Source of the DNA: Anadara kagoshimensis
Taxonomy: Eukaryota > Mollusca > Bivalvia > Arcoida > Arcidae
Length of the DNA: 64,000 nucleotides
NCBI GenBank assembly: GCA_021292105.1
Contig: CM037869.1
Span: 868,001-932,000, forward strand
Reading direction: 5' to 3'
In this document: positions 23,401 through 36,089 of the stretch, in pieces
Position numbering within the stretch: position 1 is the first letter of the stretch
Layout: each line of letters begins with the position of its first letter
The notes under the pieces: model-generated
The model's input: only the letters and a program-made list of their open reading frames with translations
What the model was told of the DNA's origin: nothing
Databases searched by the model: none
Made by a program: the position numbers and the translations under genes

Positions 23401-23740
23401 CATGTCTTGTTGACATGCCTGTGTGATCTTCAATAAGGAGTTTTAAAGCTAATTTTTGGATGCCTCTAGGCTATTTCAATAGGTAATTACCGTAATCACA
23501 AGAAAACACAATTAGCTTTTTATCCTGCATTCTATGTCCCATACTTATCTACAGAATACCTATATCATATCCCTTTACAGAACTGTTTATCTATTTCTAT
23601 ATCTGTCCGTCTAGAATTTTCAACTATTGTCTGTGCAGTGGTGGTCGTGGGATCAAAACAAAAATCCTGACTTGCAAAAATCAGCTGTGCTTTAGCGCTA
23701 CGTACGCTGGGATAATTGAAAAATGTGTCAAAACTTACAC
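20450..23740. other. Intronic stretch, nothing firm recognised
   Basis: AT-rich. A small local duplication around 21775 and 21845 shares 'gactctgatcaagggttata'. The part nearest 20450-20660 has more CpG than average, which would suit a promoter for the candidate exon, but no core motif is clear. Confidence 0.4.
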
Positions 23741-23875
23741 TGAAAAATGCAATTGTTTATTGGAACTGATTCCAACATTGCTGAAAATGCTAGTCATAAA
23801 TATATAATGCTAAATATTATTTCTAGTCAAAATCCATTTGCATATTTCAAATTTAACTTGTTTAAAATTTTTAAA

Positions 23876-24390
23876 CAAGTTTCAATGTCTCCTTTTATGA
23901 ACTGTTCTTATGCAAGAATTATATCCAAATCACATGTTGAAAAATGTTTGTGGTTAAAAATCCTTTTTCTGAATAGCAAGTAAATCATAGGACTTTCTGT
24001 ATTAAAATGTATATAAACAATAGTTCTATATTTTAAATTTAAGTCGTTGACGTTTCCAATGTCTCCTGTTATGAACTGTTTTTATGCAAGAATTATATCC
24101 AAATCACATGTTGAAAAATGTTTGTGGTTAAAAATCCTTTTTCTGAATAGCAAGTAAATCATAGGACTTTCTGTATTAAAATGTATATAAACAATAGTTC
24201 TATATTTTAAATTTAAGTCGTTGACGTTTCCAATGTCTCCTGTTATGAACTGTTTTTATGCAACAACTATTTCCAATTCACATGTTGAAAAATGTTTGCG
24301 GCTAAAAATCCTTTTTTCTGAAGTAAAGTGTAGTTCATTTCTGTGTTATATTAAACGATATATATCCCCTGCCATAAATAAGGATCTATT
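23876..24390. repeat. 174-bp tandem repeat, three copies
   Basis: 'gtctcct' anchors recur at 23887, 24061 and 24235, exactly 174 bases apart. Copies 1 and 2 are nearly identical over 'tatgcaagaattatatccaa' and 'atagcaagtaaatcatagg'; copy 3 diverges and ends early. Short ORFs in the plus strand follow the repeat and are not convincing genes. Confidence 0.9.
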
Positions 24391-24742
24391 TGTCATTCTA
24401 CTTTAAAAAAAAGATAAAACAAGTTTTTTGTTTGTTATTTAACAAAGCGATTCCTTAACAAGTTATTTGTTTTTCAGATAATATTACACCTATTCGTTCA
24501 CCAATCTGTCTATAACCTGGCTGTCATGGATCGTTTTGTACCCATTTACTTATGTATTCTGGTCGCAGTAAGTAAGTAAGTGATCGTGTGGATAGAAAAC
24601 AATACACAACTACCATTTACTCCAAGGAAAATATTAAAACTATCCTGTTATATGTTCAAACATGTTCAATGTTGATAATCAAAGTAATTCTTATGTCTAC
24701 TTTAATACATATGTACTCTAAGCTAGTACAGGAAGACATCAC

Positions 24743-24949
24743 TGACCTGTCAGCTTGACATTTTATCTAAATTTTTATTATGGACAAGTCTATTCATATA
24801 TAGGGAATGTATGAGTTTGTATCGTCTGTAATGATAAGAAACACTAAACACAAACACTTCATGTATTAACTGAGAATCCTAATGTTACCCATGTGTTGGG
24901 TGGACCCTCTTATATGAATATTCCTAATGAAGGTCAAGTGGACAGGTCA
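24743..24949. mobile_element. MITE family E
   Basis: Ends 'tgacctgtc' and 'gacaggtca' are inverted. The interior 'gggtggaccctc' and 'gaatattcctaatgaaggtc' recurs in reverse orientation at 61461-61680. Confidence 0.75.
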
Positions 24950-25184
24950 ATGTTCTTTGCCTATATACATATGTGTACTTGATGTTTGTGATATAAGATA
25001 AATGTTCACATGCAAATTATCATGTAAATGTGTTTCTGTGGGCACTCTGGTTATCCCCACTCCCCAAGAACTGCATGACTTCCACATTTCTCTCCTTTCT
25101 TTATGTTAGTACAGAATGTTTACATTACAAATCCCCATATTTGAATCATATACACAGGTGTAATGAGAAAACCACTGACTTTGA

Positions 25185-26510
25185 GAAAACTAACAAAGTT
25201 ATGAACCCTAGTAGGCCACAGAAGGAGAGGGGAGAAAACTAACAAAGTTATGAACCCTAGTAGGCCACAGAAGGAGAGGGGAGAAAACTAACAAAGTTAT
25301 GAACCCTAGTAGGCCACAGAAGGAGAGGGGAGAAAACTAACAAAGTTATGAACCCTAGTAGGCCACAGAAGGAGAGGGGAGAAAACTAACAAAGTTCAGA
25401 ACCCTAGTAGGCCACAGAAGGAGAGGGGAGAAAACTAACAAAGTTCAGAACCCTAGTAGGCCACAGAGGGAGAGGGGAGAAAACTAACAAAGTTATGAAC
25501 CCTAGTAGGCCACAGAAGGAGAGGGGAGAAAACTAACAAAGTTCAGAACCCTAGTAGGCCACAGAAGGAGAGGGGAGAAAACTAACAAAGTTCAGAACCC
25601 TAGTAGGCCACAGAAGGAGAGGGGAGAAAACTAACAAAGTTCAGAACCCTAGTAGGCCACAGAAGGAGAGGGGAGAAAACTAACAAAGTTCAGAACCCTA
25701 GTAGGCCACAGAAGGAGAGGTGAGAAAACTAACAAAGTTCAGAACCCTAGTAGGCCACAGAAGGAGAGGTGAGAAAACTAACAAAGTTCAGAACCCTAGT
25801 AGGCCACAGAAGGAGAGGTGAGAAAACTAACAAAGTTCAGAACCCTAGTAGGCCACAGAAGGAGAGGTGAGAAAACTTACAAAGTTCAGAACCCTAGTAG
25901 GCCACAGAAGGAGAGGGGAGAAAACTAACAAAGTTCAGAACCCTAGTAGGCCACAGAAGGAGAGGTGAGAAAACTAACAAAGTTCAGAACCCTAGTAGGC
26001 CACAGAAGGAGAGGTGAGAAAACTAACAAAGTTCAGAACCCTAGTAGGCCACAGAAGGAGAGGGGAGAAAACTAACAAAGTTCAGAACCCTAGTAGGCCA
26101 CAGAAGGAGAGGTGAGAAAACTAACAAAGTTCAGAACCCTAGTAGGCCACAGAAGGAGAGGTGAGAAAACTAACAAAGTTCAGAACCCTAGTAGGCCACA
26201 GAAGGAGAGGGGAGAAAACTAACAAAGTTCAGAACCCTAGTAGGCCACAGAAGGAGAGGGGAGAAAACTAACAAAGTTCAGAACCCTAGTAGGCCACAGA
26301 AGGAGAGGTGAGAAAACTAACAAAGTTCAGAACCCTAGTAGGTCACAGAAGGAGAGGTGAGAAAACTAACAAAGTTCAGAACCCTAGTAGGCCACAGAAG
26401 GAGAGGTGAGAAAACTAACAAAGTTCAGAACCCTAGTAGGCCACAGACGGAGAGGGGAGGAAACTAACAAAGTTCAGAACCCTAGTAAGCCACAGAAGGA
26501 GAGGGGAGTG
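25185..26510. repeat. 49-bp minisatellite, 27 copies
   Basis: The 'aacaaagtt' anchor recurs from 25192 to 26466, exactly 26 steps of 49 bases, with no length change. The unit runs 'agaaaactaacaaagttcag', 'aaccctagtaggccacagaa', 'ggagagggg'. Variants are ttatg/ttcag and ggggag/ggtgag. No ORF spans it. Confidence 0.97.
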
Positions 26511-26902
26511 TTAGAGCTGCTGTAGGAAGTGCACAAACAGAACTGGGGTGGGTGTATTGTACATAAATCTAATATATCACTGGTCTGATTCAATCTGAAT
26601 ACTAGTAAATGAAGCGTTTGTGGTTTGAATTCTGTTTAAATGCAAGTTTAATGGACCAAATTGATTTAACACACAAATATGTTTAACAAGACTGTTAGTT
26701 CAAATATAAAAGATAGAGGGATAGTACTTTTAAAGTTCATAAAAAACCTAGTAATATGAAGATAGCTTTCATGTCAAATATATTTATCCATTATATCAAT
26801 ATTCTCCAGGTACTGATATTACGGTAAATGAATTATTAACCATATTACTAGGTATAAGATATTTAAACAGTACAAGTAAACATCAACACTCAAAACACAA
26901 TA

Positions 26903-27112
26903 CACACCTGTCAAACGTTTAACACTGAGCTAACGATAGGATGTCAAAAATTGTGTGGCCAAAATATTGGTAACTAGTGACCGAAAAGCTGCTGAGAGAT
27001 AGATATCAGCTGTCAAGAAATAGCCAATTAAAAGTCAAGATGAACTGCCTGTTCGGCATGAATTTCTTAGCTCAGTGTTAAACTTTCGACAGGCCTGTAC
27101 TGTACTGTACAG
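26903..27112. mobile_element. MITE family B
   Basis: Left 'cacctgtcaaacgtttaaca' and right 'tgttaaactttcgacaggcc' are inverted ends, with the further inner match 'gagctaa'/'ttagctc'. About 210 bp, no ORF. Confidence 0.85.
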
Positions 27113-27507
27113 AGATCATCAAACAAAACCACACCTGATCAAAAACTTTATACAAACGACATACTTATAGAAATGCAGTTATAAGGTATCAGGTGTACTG
27201 CATTATAAAACACCTTAACCATTCACTATAATCAGTCTACAAAACTGTTTATTGAAATATATTGTAAAGAGTGATAATTCATTAGTGAAAGTGAGAATAA
27301 AGAGAAAACTGTTGAGTACAGACTTTACAGAATATTTAATTTGTACCAGGACTTTATATATTAAATTACAGACAAAGTTGAGGGCTTTTCATTAATTGTA
27401 AATGTTGTTAGACAGATTTATGTGTGTTGTGGCAGTCAGTGGTTGTCGGATAAGGAAACCTCAGTTTAAAGGGGTAATACTAATTAAAACCAGTGAATTT
27501 TGCTTTG

Positions 27508-27692
27508 GATAATGAATAATGATGCTTTACACCCCAGTCAAGATTACTTCATTTATACAGAGATCATCAGATCTTAGATGGTGAAGGAAAATGGAATACC
27601 TGTATAAAACCACCAACCTTTGAATTTCTCTACACTATGATCAGCACACATTGTATTTAAACTTAGGTGGTGAGATGCACTATGATCTATAA
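27508..27692 (-). mobile_element. tRNA-derived SINE family 2
   Basis: Tail first: 'tgctttacaccccagtcaag', then 'gatggtgaaggaaaatgga', 'aaaaccaccaacctttg', ending in the tRNA-like 'tttaaacttaggtgg'. Confidence 0.65.
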
Positions 27693-28174
27693 GTGTGTAT
27701 ATAAAATAGAACGACATAATTAGTTAAAGTCAGCAAAAACAGCAGTAAAGGTCTTAGAGACTCTAGTCTACAAACTGACCTTATATACCAGATACCAGAC
27801 TAGACCACTTTGTCCCACAAAAGAGTTTTCATCACTATTTTTTCAAGTCTACTCTGCCGTATAACAATTACTCAGTTTATCTAAAACAACACACCAGACT
27901 ATATCACTAACATGAATCTTAAATACTAAAATTGAAGTTTTATCATAAAATCAAATAAAAATATCCACATACAAAATCTAGAATAATACCACCATACAAA
28001 GGCAATATAATGTTTACACTAAGTACAGACTTCATCTTGATCAGATTGGTTGACCATAAACCCTAAAGGAGATGAAAATAGACGCAAAACATTTCAAAGC
28101 AGAAAGAAGTACTAGAGTTCAAACTTAACATCTTAGGTCATGACTTGAACAAACAAATTCAGTGAATAAGAACC

Positions 28175-28440
28175 ACCACTACAACCCCCCCCCCCCCCCA
28201 TTCTTTTTTGTGATTTCCACTTATGTTCAAAGGGCAATAACTCAACAAATAAGCAAACCAACTCGGATTAACGTTTTGCACATCTGAAATCAATGATGAT
28301 GCTTTGCACGACGTTTCATGAAATAGTGCTTCGTAGTTATGGAGAATTAGCACAGTCAAGAATTTCAGACAGACAAAAACTCAAATTTAATATTCCCATC
28401 TTTCTTTGAAAGGCGGGGATAAAAAGCCAGTAATAGTACT
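28175..28440. mobile_element. Dispersed repeat with poly-C start
   Basis: It begins with a C run and contains 'aaagggcaataactcaac' and 'ttttgcacatctgaaatca', phrases I recognise from repeats widespread in bivalve genomes. The boundaries are estimated. Confidence 0.4.
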
Positions 28441-28793
28441 ACTATTCTATGTTTGCCCATTAAATAAAGATGAAGCTTGCACCTAGAAACTACTGGTAGT
28501 ACGTATTGCACCTAACCAGACACGAGTGTCAACTTGCACAGTTTACCAACGACCTATTCAGTTAGCAATTGTCTTTAAAAACCAATTGATTGTCAAAGTA
28601 ATTTTTGTATTTTTTATAGCCGTCGTTGTCATTAGGATAATGGTTAATAATAAATGATTTACAAATTACATGTTATATGGTTTATCCCAACCAGTGTTGT
28701 CTTTCCTGGGTATAGTTTAATTCTATATCACTCTATCCTAACATGAATTCAAATGACTGCCCTTACATGCTAAACTTTGCTACATAGATTTTA

Positions 28794-28965
28794 CAGTCAA
28801 ACCTGTCTATAAAAGCCACCCAAGGGAACAAGTAAAAGTGCTCTATATAGGCAGACAACCCTTATATACAGGTTGCTAAAATATGCATAAAGAGCAATTG
28901 GGATATAATTCTCTTGGCAGGTGGCCCTTATATAGAGGTGACATTTAACACAAGTTTGACTGTAC
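28794..28965. mobile_element. MITE family A
   Basis: Ends 'acagtcaaacctgtctat' and 'acaagtttgactgt' are inverted; the interior has 'cccttatatacaggttg' and 'ggtggcccttatataga'. Relatives lie at 47345, 51515, 54716 and 55333. Confidence 0.85.
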
Positions 28966-29161
28966 AATGTGCAAAGATTGCTCTAGGTTTTTTTTAATTT
29001 TGGGATAGAATCTTAAGATTATGATTGTCTGAATAATACCCTCCTTCCCATTTTTCCCCTTATTACTGTGAAACCTGTGTATCTAAAACCTGAGTAAAAC
29101 CTACAGAGTGAATTAAAGGGCCTCACTTTATTAAATCAACCTGCATAAACTGAAAACTTTT

Positions 29162-29400
29162 GGAATGGAGTGGAGTAATTAATGTTATATGCCAAAGTCA
29201 AGGTCAAGATGCTTTTACTTATATTGAAGTGATCTATTCATGGATGGTGGAGGAAACTGGAGTACCCATAGAAAATCACTGACAGCAAGCAAACTGACAA
29301 ACCTTCTCATACTAAGATCTGTCCCAATTGGGTTTAAACCTAGGCGGTAAGAGGTGCTGTGATCAGTAAGTGAGCACTTTAGACCACTCACCCACTGAGA
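29162..29400 (-). mobile_element. tRNA-derived SINE family 2, near full length
   Basis: It has the tail, the 'tggatggtggaggaaactgg' block, and a tRNA-like head whose reverse complement reads 'gggtgagtggtctaaagtgc' and 'ggtttaaaccc', resembling A- and B-boxes. Confidence 0.75.
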
Positions 29401-30471
29401 CTCCAGATTTTAGAACTTACCATTAAAATTGTCTGATAAATTAACCGGCATAATTAGAAATGTGTTTGGTTCACACATGTTCCATTGTTTGCTTATCAAA
29501 TTTATATCATAAGACTTGTATCACTAGCTGAAGTAGTAGCAGGTGGAATAAAGCAGTGAAAACAATGTACTGGTAGCTGCTGACATGCAAGGGCCACTGA
29601 CATGGGAAGACCGCTGTGACAGAAAGGTACCCATACGTCAATCCCTGCTATATATACATGTGAAACAAAATTATACAAGTACATAATATCAAAACTTACA
29701 TCATGGGCATTAATTCCCAATGTTCCCAGAAAATATACAAAATCAATACTAATATATATCCTTGAAGAAACATTCACAGATTTGATATCAACATAATATC
29801 CAACTCTCTATCTTACTCTGATTAAATAATTTCAAAACAAACCCTGTATAATCACCGTGTTTAATCATAACACTGTTTACAGGTTAAATCCCTGACGGTT
29901 TGAATCTGGTCAAGAAAAGTGAAATTAATTGGATAAAGATATAAGTCCAGATTTATTCAGGGTGGTATATTGTATTAAGAGATTTCTAGCTGGATTAAGA
30001 TCTTACAGAACACTAATGGTGAATAGAAATGTCAACAAACACTAAACACCTTGCTGGAAGGCATACTTTTCATTAAAACTTTTTCATTTAATTTAAATGG
30101 TAAAATATGTGTGAAATTTTAAAATGACATAATGTGAGGGGTGGGTTTGGAGGGATTCCATGGTCTAAAATTGTAGGCTTTGCAATAATACAGGTACTCA
30201 GAATGGAGTCAAATTTGGACTGGTATTTATAAGAGAATTACTGTAATTGCATTTAATTTTGTATGTATAAGAAATTTAGACATATATAGTTAAATTTTCA
30301 TGCTTTTAAAATATGAACTATAACACAATAAGCATAATATAATTTTCGCTTGGTATCAATTTTTGTGCAAAATGAACGACCGCAAAATAAGCGGAAATTA
30401 GTACACCACAGAAAAAATATGTTTATAGTATGTGAATATTTCAAGTTGTTATAATATGTCCACAAATGAAG

Positions 30472-30640
30472 TAACTATGTTTTACACCTCAATTATTTTT
30501 TTTCATTTATTTACAGCTGGTCAGTTAAAAGATGGTAGAAGAAACCTAGAGAAAACCACACCTACTTTTGTCTTGGATTGACGGTTCAAATTGTAAATTT
30601 AGCTCTACCTGCTGAACAGCATTGACCCATGGCAAGCAAA
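30472..30640 (-). mobile_element. Degraded SINE family 2
   Basis: 'gttttacacctca', 'agctggtcagtt', 'gatggtagaagaaacctaga' and 'gaaaaccaca' follow the family 2 order with substitutions. Confidence 0.45.
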
Positions 30641-30719
30641 CTGATGTACACATTCTCAGAACAAAATCTGCATAGAGTAAGATAAGATCCTAACCAAGGA
30701 AACTCATTGAAAGCCAGTG

Positions 30720-30835
30720 TTTTATAACATTTGGCTACAAAGGTCCTCGATAAGACCTTGATGCAACTTTATTTAGCACATAATAGGTGAAAAATTGCTG
30801 ATGTGACATTAAGCAATATTCACAACAACATCATT
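30720..30835 (+). mobile_element. SINE family 3 tail fragment
   Basis: 'aaaaattgctgatgtgacat' and 'taagcaatattcac' match the 3' end of the copy at 45270-45655. Confidence 0.6.
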
Positions 30836-31474
30836 TGTCAAAACTACCTTAATATATCCCTATTTACATTATATAGAATCTTCCATGGTTATAAACACTC
30901 TGCCAAAAAATGCTGAAAACTATATCTGATTATTTGGACACCATGCTGACCATTCCCCTCAGTAGCCCAGAGAATTCCCAGTGTTTGTTGGCAAACACAA
31001 TAAAAATATGATATACCAAGTCAGACTTACCATGTTAATGGAATTATGGTAAAACCTAATACAAAGTCAACAACATGTATTACTGTAATCCATTATACAA
31101 ATTATCATTTAAATATAAAATTTTAATTTTAATAAAATTGGTATTAGTAAATATTTGTAACAGGTGAATCAATAATATTGTAAAGTTAAGGCCGTGGGGT
31201 CTGGGTTGTAATAATTTATGTTAAAGAAATAAGTTTTAACTTTAAAATTAATGTTATATAAATATTATAAGAACCTATCTTTATGACATTGGTATATATC
31301 AGAGTACATATCGGTGATATAAAATGTATTTATGTTACATATTAAATGTTACAAAGTACAGTAACTACTTTTTCAATGGAAAATTAATATGTCATTTAAG
31401 TAATGCCCATATGACATTCAAATCTTTCATTTTAAATGTGCATCAAGTTGCTGCACCCTGCACTTACCACTATC

Positions 31475-31496
31475 ATTTATTTATTTATTTATTTAA
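31475..31496. repeat. (ATTT)n microsatellite
   Basis: About five ATTT units. Confidence 0.85.
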
Positions 31497-31699
31497 ATTC
31501 TAAAAAGATTAAAGTTAAGATAAATTGTTGTATTTTATCAATACCACATTTTTTCAATTTGCCTGTGCATTATGTAGAGAACTACTGAAGAAGGATGCTG
31601 GAAGAAATTACAGTTAACCCAGGGAAAACCATGAACCTTAATTATTGACAAACATAAATTTGCCAACTTCTACATACTAGGACTACCTAAGGGTATGAT

Positions 31700-34600
31700 A
31701 ATGGTTCTTAGTGCAAGCAAACTAATATAAAAATTGAAAATAGAATATTTTTTTCAAGAGCTTGCTGAATAAATGTCATACACATTCTTTCCAAAATGTT
31801 ACACTTTTGACCATCAACATTATTTAATTCAGAACTAATAAAACCTGCTTACTACTACAAGTATCACGACTTGATACTAATTTGAAAACTACTTAAATTA
31901 ACTATGAATAAATTAAAACACCATACTGCATTAAAACTAAAGAGAATTTTCAATTATAATTTTTGTCATATATTATGTTACAAGTCTGTGACATGCTGAA
32001 TAATTTTACAACAAGTACAATAGGTGTATGAACTTTTTCTGGCAATAACACACACATACAATAATATAACCTCATTATATATTATATATCTATTACTTTG
32101 CCAAATAACTTCACAAATTGTCAAATACATTGTATAAACAACAATAGAAATGAATATTATCTTATGTATCTTTGATTGTTTTTTATTTTCTTCATTTACA
32201 TGTACAGCTGTGTTAAATATACCCGCTGAATATAACCCTCCATGCCACTGAAATAATTTTCTAAGACTTTAACTTTAAACAAGAGAATACCACTGTCATA
32301 CACATACCATCCCCTATATTAGGAAATTCACACATATTTAAAATAATATAAGTCATTAAATACATCTCTTTTTTTAAACATTTTTTTCACTTATTTGCTA
32401 AAAATAAGTTACTTTTAGAAAAAAAAATCAGAAATGATTAGCCAATGATGATTTGACAACCGTACCAGGAATGGAAAAAAAGCTTATATTTGCTGATGAG
32501 CTTGGCCGGACATAATATGTACCATCTCTTAACTAATTGCTGATGAGCTAAACTGGCAATTACAGAATTAATCATACAAATCCTGCTATGTTCAAATGAA
32601 TCCTGGATATGAAATGCATAAATAATGCCTACCTTAATAAAAACTAAGAATAAATTCCTCAACGCTAAATATTAAAATTTTAACATGTTCCAAGACCAAA
32701 ACCAAGTTAAACTACCGTAATACATCATCACCAGTTTAGGTTGTAACAAATGATTTTTATCTGACAAAAGTAAACCTATCATAAGTGATTCATCATGCCT
32801 GGAGATTTGTTTGTAGAAACTTCCTGTTAAAATCCCCAAAACAAACACCCAATATCCTCCCTACCTTTATCTACCTGTTCATAGCATTATCATTTATCTT
32901 TTGTTGAACACTTTCTCTCTCACCTGGCTCTAAAATTGTCCAAGGTTACTTAAACCTAAGTACATTGTATTGAATTTTAAAATTGATACACCTTTTTAAA
33001 ATTGTCAGACAGAACTCAAAATCCATTTCCTGTCACTTTGCTGTAGATTTTGTTTAAAAATAATCCATATTTACATTTATACACCTGTTTTTTAAGGATT
33101 TGCATTCATATTGTCATACATTTTTATCATGGAAACCAGAATTTATCTGGTTATGCTACTTTAGAAATTAGTAACACCCTTTTTAAAGCTTAAATCATCT
33201 AAATTTAAAGGAGCATGTGATGTTTCTAAATTTTGTTCCAAAAATAATATAAAGTTATGTATAAAGGCAGGGTTCGACACTAACACTGGTCTGATAAACC
33301 TTGGCCAGTGAAAATTTGAAAGGACCAGTAAAACATCATCAGTGGCTGGTCAGATGGACTAGGTGCCTGAAAAGTTTTAGATGTTTGGGCATTATCATAT
33401 TACTTAATATTTAACATGAGAGATATGAGGCAGAATTCACTCTCAATGTTGTAAATTGTGCCCTAGGGAGCTCCAGAAAGGCTTCTAAGGCATTGTAACT
33501 TTACAAATTTTCTCTGGGGACAACAAACCCCCACTAGCAGGAAACCTTTGGTGCCCTTCTGTACTATCCCTAGAGAGGCCAAGGTCATGCGATCATCACT
33601 TTTTGGTGCTCATCCAGAGTCCATCAAGGAAGGACCAGTGCAAGATGGGATGGACTACTGGATTAAAATCCTTACTAGTCTTTTTGGCTACTTCAGAATT
33701 TCTCTTAGTGTCTATCCCTGATAGAGGTTATGTTATCATTCATATAATTATCAAATCATAGAGATATTACTTATCCAAAGCTGGCTGCCTGAGGAAAAAA
33801 ACTGATAATCTTTTATAGTCACTTTTCATTAAAGTCATAGCTGTATGATTATACTAATTGAAATTAGAACTTCATTGTAATTCCATTTTCAGGGAAACAT
33901 ACAGGTTTTATAAAACCATTCTCTTTCTCTCTGCATGTAAACAATAGTAACCAAAAGGGAAATAACTAAATAGTTTTCATTTCCCTGTGAAGATCCCGAT
34001 TATGGGATGCATAAAGTTTTTTCAAACATGAAAAAATTGAACATTAATTCCTTTGAAGATCTTGTAATCATTTTAACAATGATTACTGACTGGTCGTTTT
34101 TGATAGGGAGAGTACAGAAAACTTGAACATGTCACATATAACACAGTTTGTTTACACAGAAAAAATTCTAAAGTTCTTACTGCCGTTGTGGAAAAAATGT
34201 GAATTCTGCTATATAAAAATATGAATCAATTTAAATCTCAATCTACCTACCTAATCTATATTGCTGAGCGGTGTAAGTGAAACTACACTTTTTGTCTTGG
34301 GATAGCAATGCTTATTATAACAAACTAAAATTTTAACCACTATCAATGTTGTTTCAATCATATTTAATATGTTTTAAAGTCTATGTAGATTTTGATATCT
34401 TTTTTAATTTTTACAGCAGTCTTGTGAGGATTTGAATTGATATATAGATAAGCTAAAATCAACAAAACTGCCAATAAAATCCATTCTAATACATATAGTA
34501 ATTTGCAGTGTGACTAAACTAAAAAATCCATAACAATGTTATGGCAATCCCATCAGCATATAAAAAGTTCCAAATATTTTGTTCAATAAGAGTTCAGAAT

Positions 34601-34855
34601 CAGAATTCAAATTAGAATGACAAAAAAAAAACTGTAATAAATTATCTCACAACAGATAATCCAAACCTTGAAATAACTGTATTATACAATCTCACAAAAG
34701 TTGATCCAACCCTATCTCAGTGTATCCACAGACCAAGGGAGATAACTTAAATTTCTACATTTGAACATAAAAAGCAATACAGTTGCATTACAAACATTTC
34801 TGTAACAAAGAAATGATTTTTTAAAATTTTTAATAAGGAATTATTTGAGACTAAC
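31700..34855. other. Intronic stretch, little recognised
   Basis: AT-rich sequence next to exon 9. The part at 33270-33730 contains 'gcagggttcgacactaac', reminiscent of a dispersed mollusc repeat, but I cannot bound it. Confidence 0.4.
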
Positions 34856-34978
34856 CTCAGCTTCTTGAACAAATTCTTCAAATTCCCGAGCGAGTTCCTC
34901 CACTTGTTGTACAGATTCTCCGACCTCTGACATCTTATTGTTCAACCAATCAATTCTCTTCCCAGCAATATACTGAAA
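34856..34978 (-). CDS. MCF2L: Exon 9, spectrin-like region (two possible acceptors)
   Basis: It encodes (FQ)YIAGKRIDWLNNKMSEV and GESVQQVEELAREFEEFVQEAE, a helix ending in an acidic heptad run. Two acceptors six bases apart, CTATAG (exon from 34978) and TTTCAG (exon from 34972), both keep frame, so the product may differ by Phe-Gln. The donor is GAG|GTTAGT, phase 0. The next exon is 23.7 kb away. Confidence 0.9.
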
Positions 34979-35159
34979 CTATAGATACAAACCATTTTGT
35001 TAAAATAATAGAATGAATAAAAACCAATATTTAAAAAAAAATTAAAAATACAAAAATATTTGTATTGCTATCAAAAAAAAATCCTCATCTGTATAACATA
35101 ATATAAAACTACCTAACATAAATGTTAATACCAATAGAAAAATTTTAATAACTTCTGTC

Positions 35160-35488
35160 AGTTAAGTAATGGTGTTTAGTGTCCCAGTCAAGAATATTTC
35201 ACTGATAACTAGGCATTGTCACTGTAAGCAAAGGTGCAGAAATTTTCCTTGTTTGTTGTGCTGATAGCTTTATACACTAGGGTTCTTTATTGTGCCACAC
35301 CTACTGTGACACAGGACCTTGTTTATTTTAAGTTCCAATCCAAAAGAACCATGACTTTCATTTCGTAATGTTGGGTGCTTGGTGAAAAAACAGTCACTAC
35401 AAACTTTCAAGTCTTGAGTCAGACCCGGGGGTGGATTCGAAATCACGACCTCCCATTTACGGAGCGAGTACTCTACCAACTAACTTCT
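35160..35488 (-). mobile_element. tRNA-derived SINE family 1, near full length
   Basis: Same order as the 18515 copy: tail 'ggtgtttagtgtcccagtca', body 'aaggtgcagaaattttcc', tRNA-like head 'gcgagtactctaccaact'. It lies in the intron between exons 8 and 9. Confidence 0.8.
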
Positions 35489-35659
35489 TTCAGTGTTTCT
35501 GTGTTTGTTTTCATAAATTATCCAATGAATTTTAAAAACTTTGTAAAAGCATTGTACTTGTTTATTTTTTTGAGGCTAGTTGGAACAGACAATCACTTAT
35601 GATACATGAATATTTTTATCTTAAAAGTTTTTTTTTCTGGTTTATCTGTCTATACTTAC

Positions 35660-35774
35660 TGATTTAAATTCTTCCTCAAATTGCCGTAGTTGCATACACT
35701 GACCAAGTCTGCTTTCATGTTTCTCCCAGAACTCTTCAAATTTTTTCTTTGTTTCTTCAAGTTGAACAAGTAAT
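35660..35774 (-). CDS. MCF2L: Exon 8, spectrin-like region
   Basis: It encodes RLLVQLEETKKKFEEFWEKH and ESRLGQCMQLRQFEEEFKS. 'LLxQLxETxxxFxEFWxKHxxxLxQCxQLRxFE' is a close match to the DBS spectrin helix. The acceptor is TTTTCAG and the donor TCA|GTAAGTA; phase 2 in, phase 0 out. Confidence 0.94.
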
Positions 35775-36089
35775 CTGAAAAAAGATAATTTTTAGTAATA
35801 ATTGTATTAATGAAATAGTTGGTTTAGAGGTTTTGAAATTTCTATTACTATGTTGATACTAGAAATAACACAATAAGATCAGATTATAGTAGATAAGTGA
35901 TCACCAATTGCAACTACTTTGAACCAAAGATGGGGTATTGTTAAGATGCAATGAAAACTTGTAAAAAAAATGTAAACTTACCCTCACAGAGTGTTTTACA
36001 AACCAGAAGACAATAAATTAATGTGGCACACATATGAGATCAAGCAAATACTCTAACTTATTAGCTATTAATTATTTAGGCTGGAGCAC

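Noticed and set aside
25185..26510. Possible CRISPR-like direct-repeat array
   Set aside because: The repeats are contiguous with no unique spacers and the DNA is animal; it is a minisatellite.
29502..29777. 91-codon minus-strand ORF
   Set aside because: It has a hydrophobic look but no motif, no splice context and no start context; likely chance.
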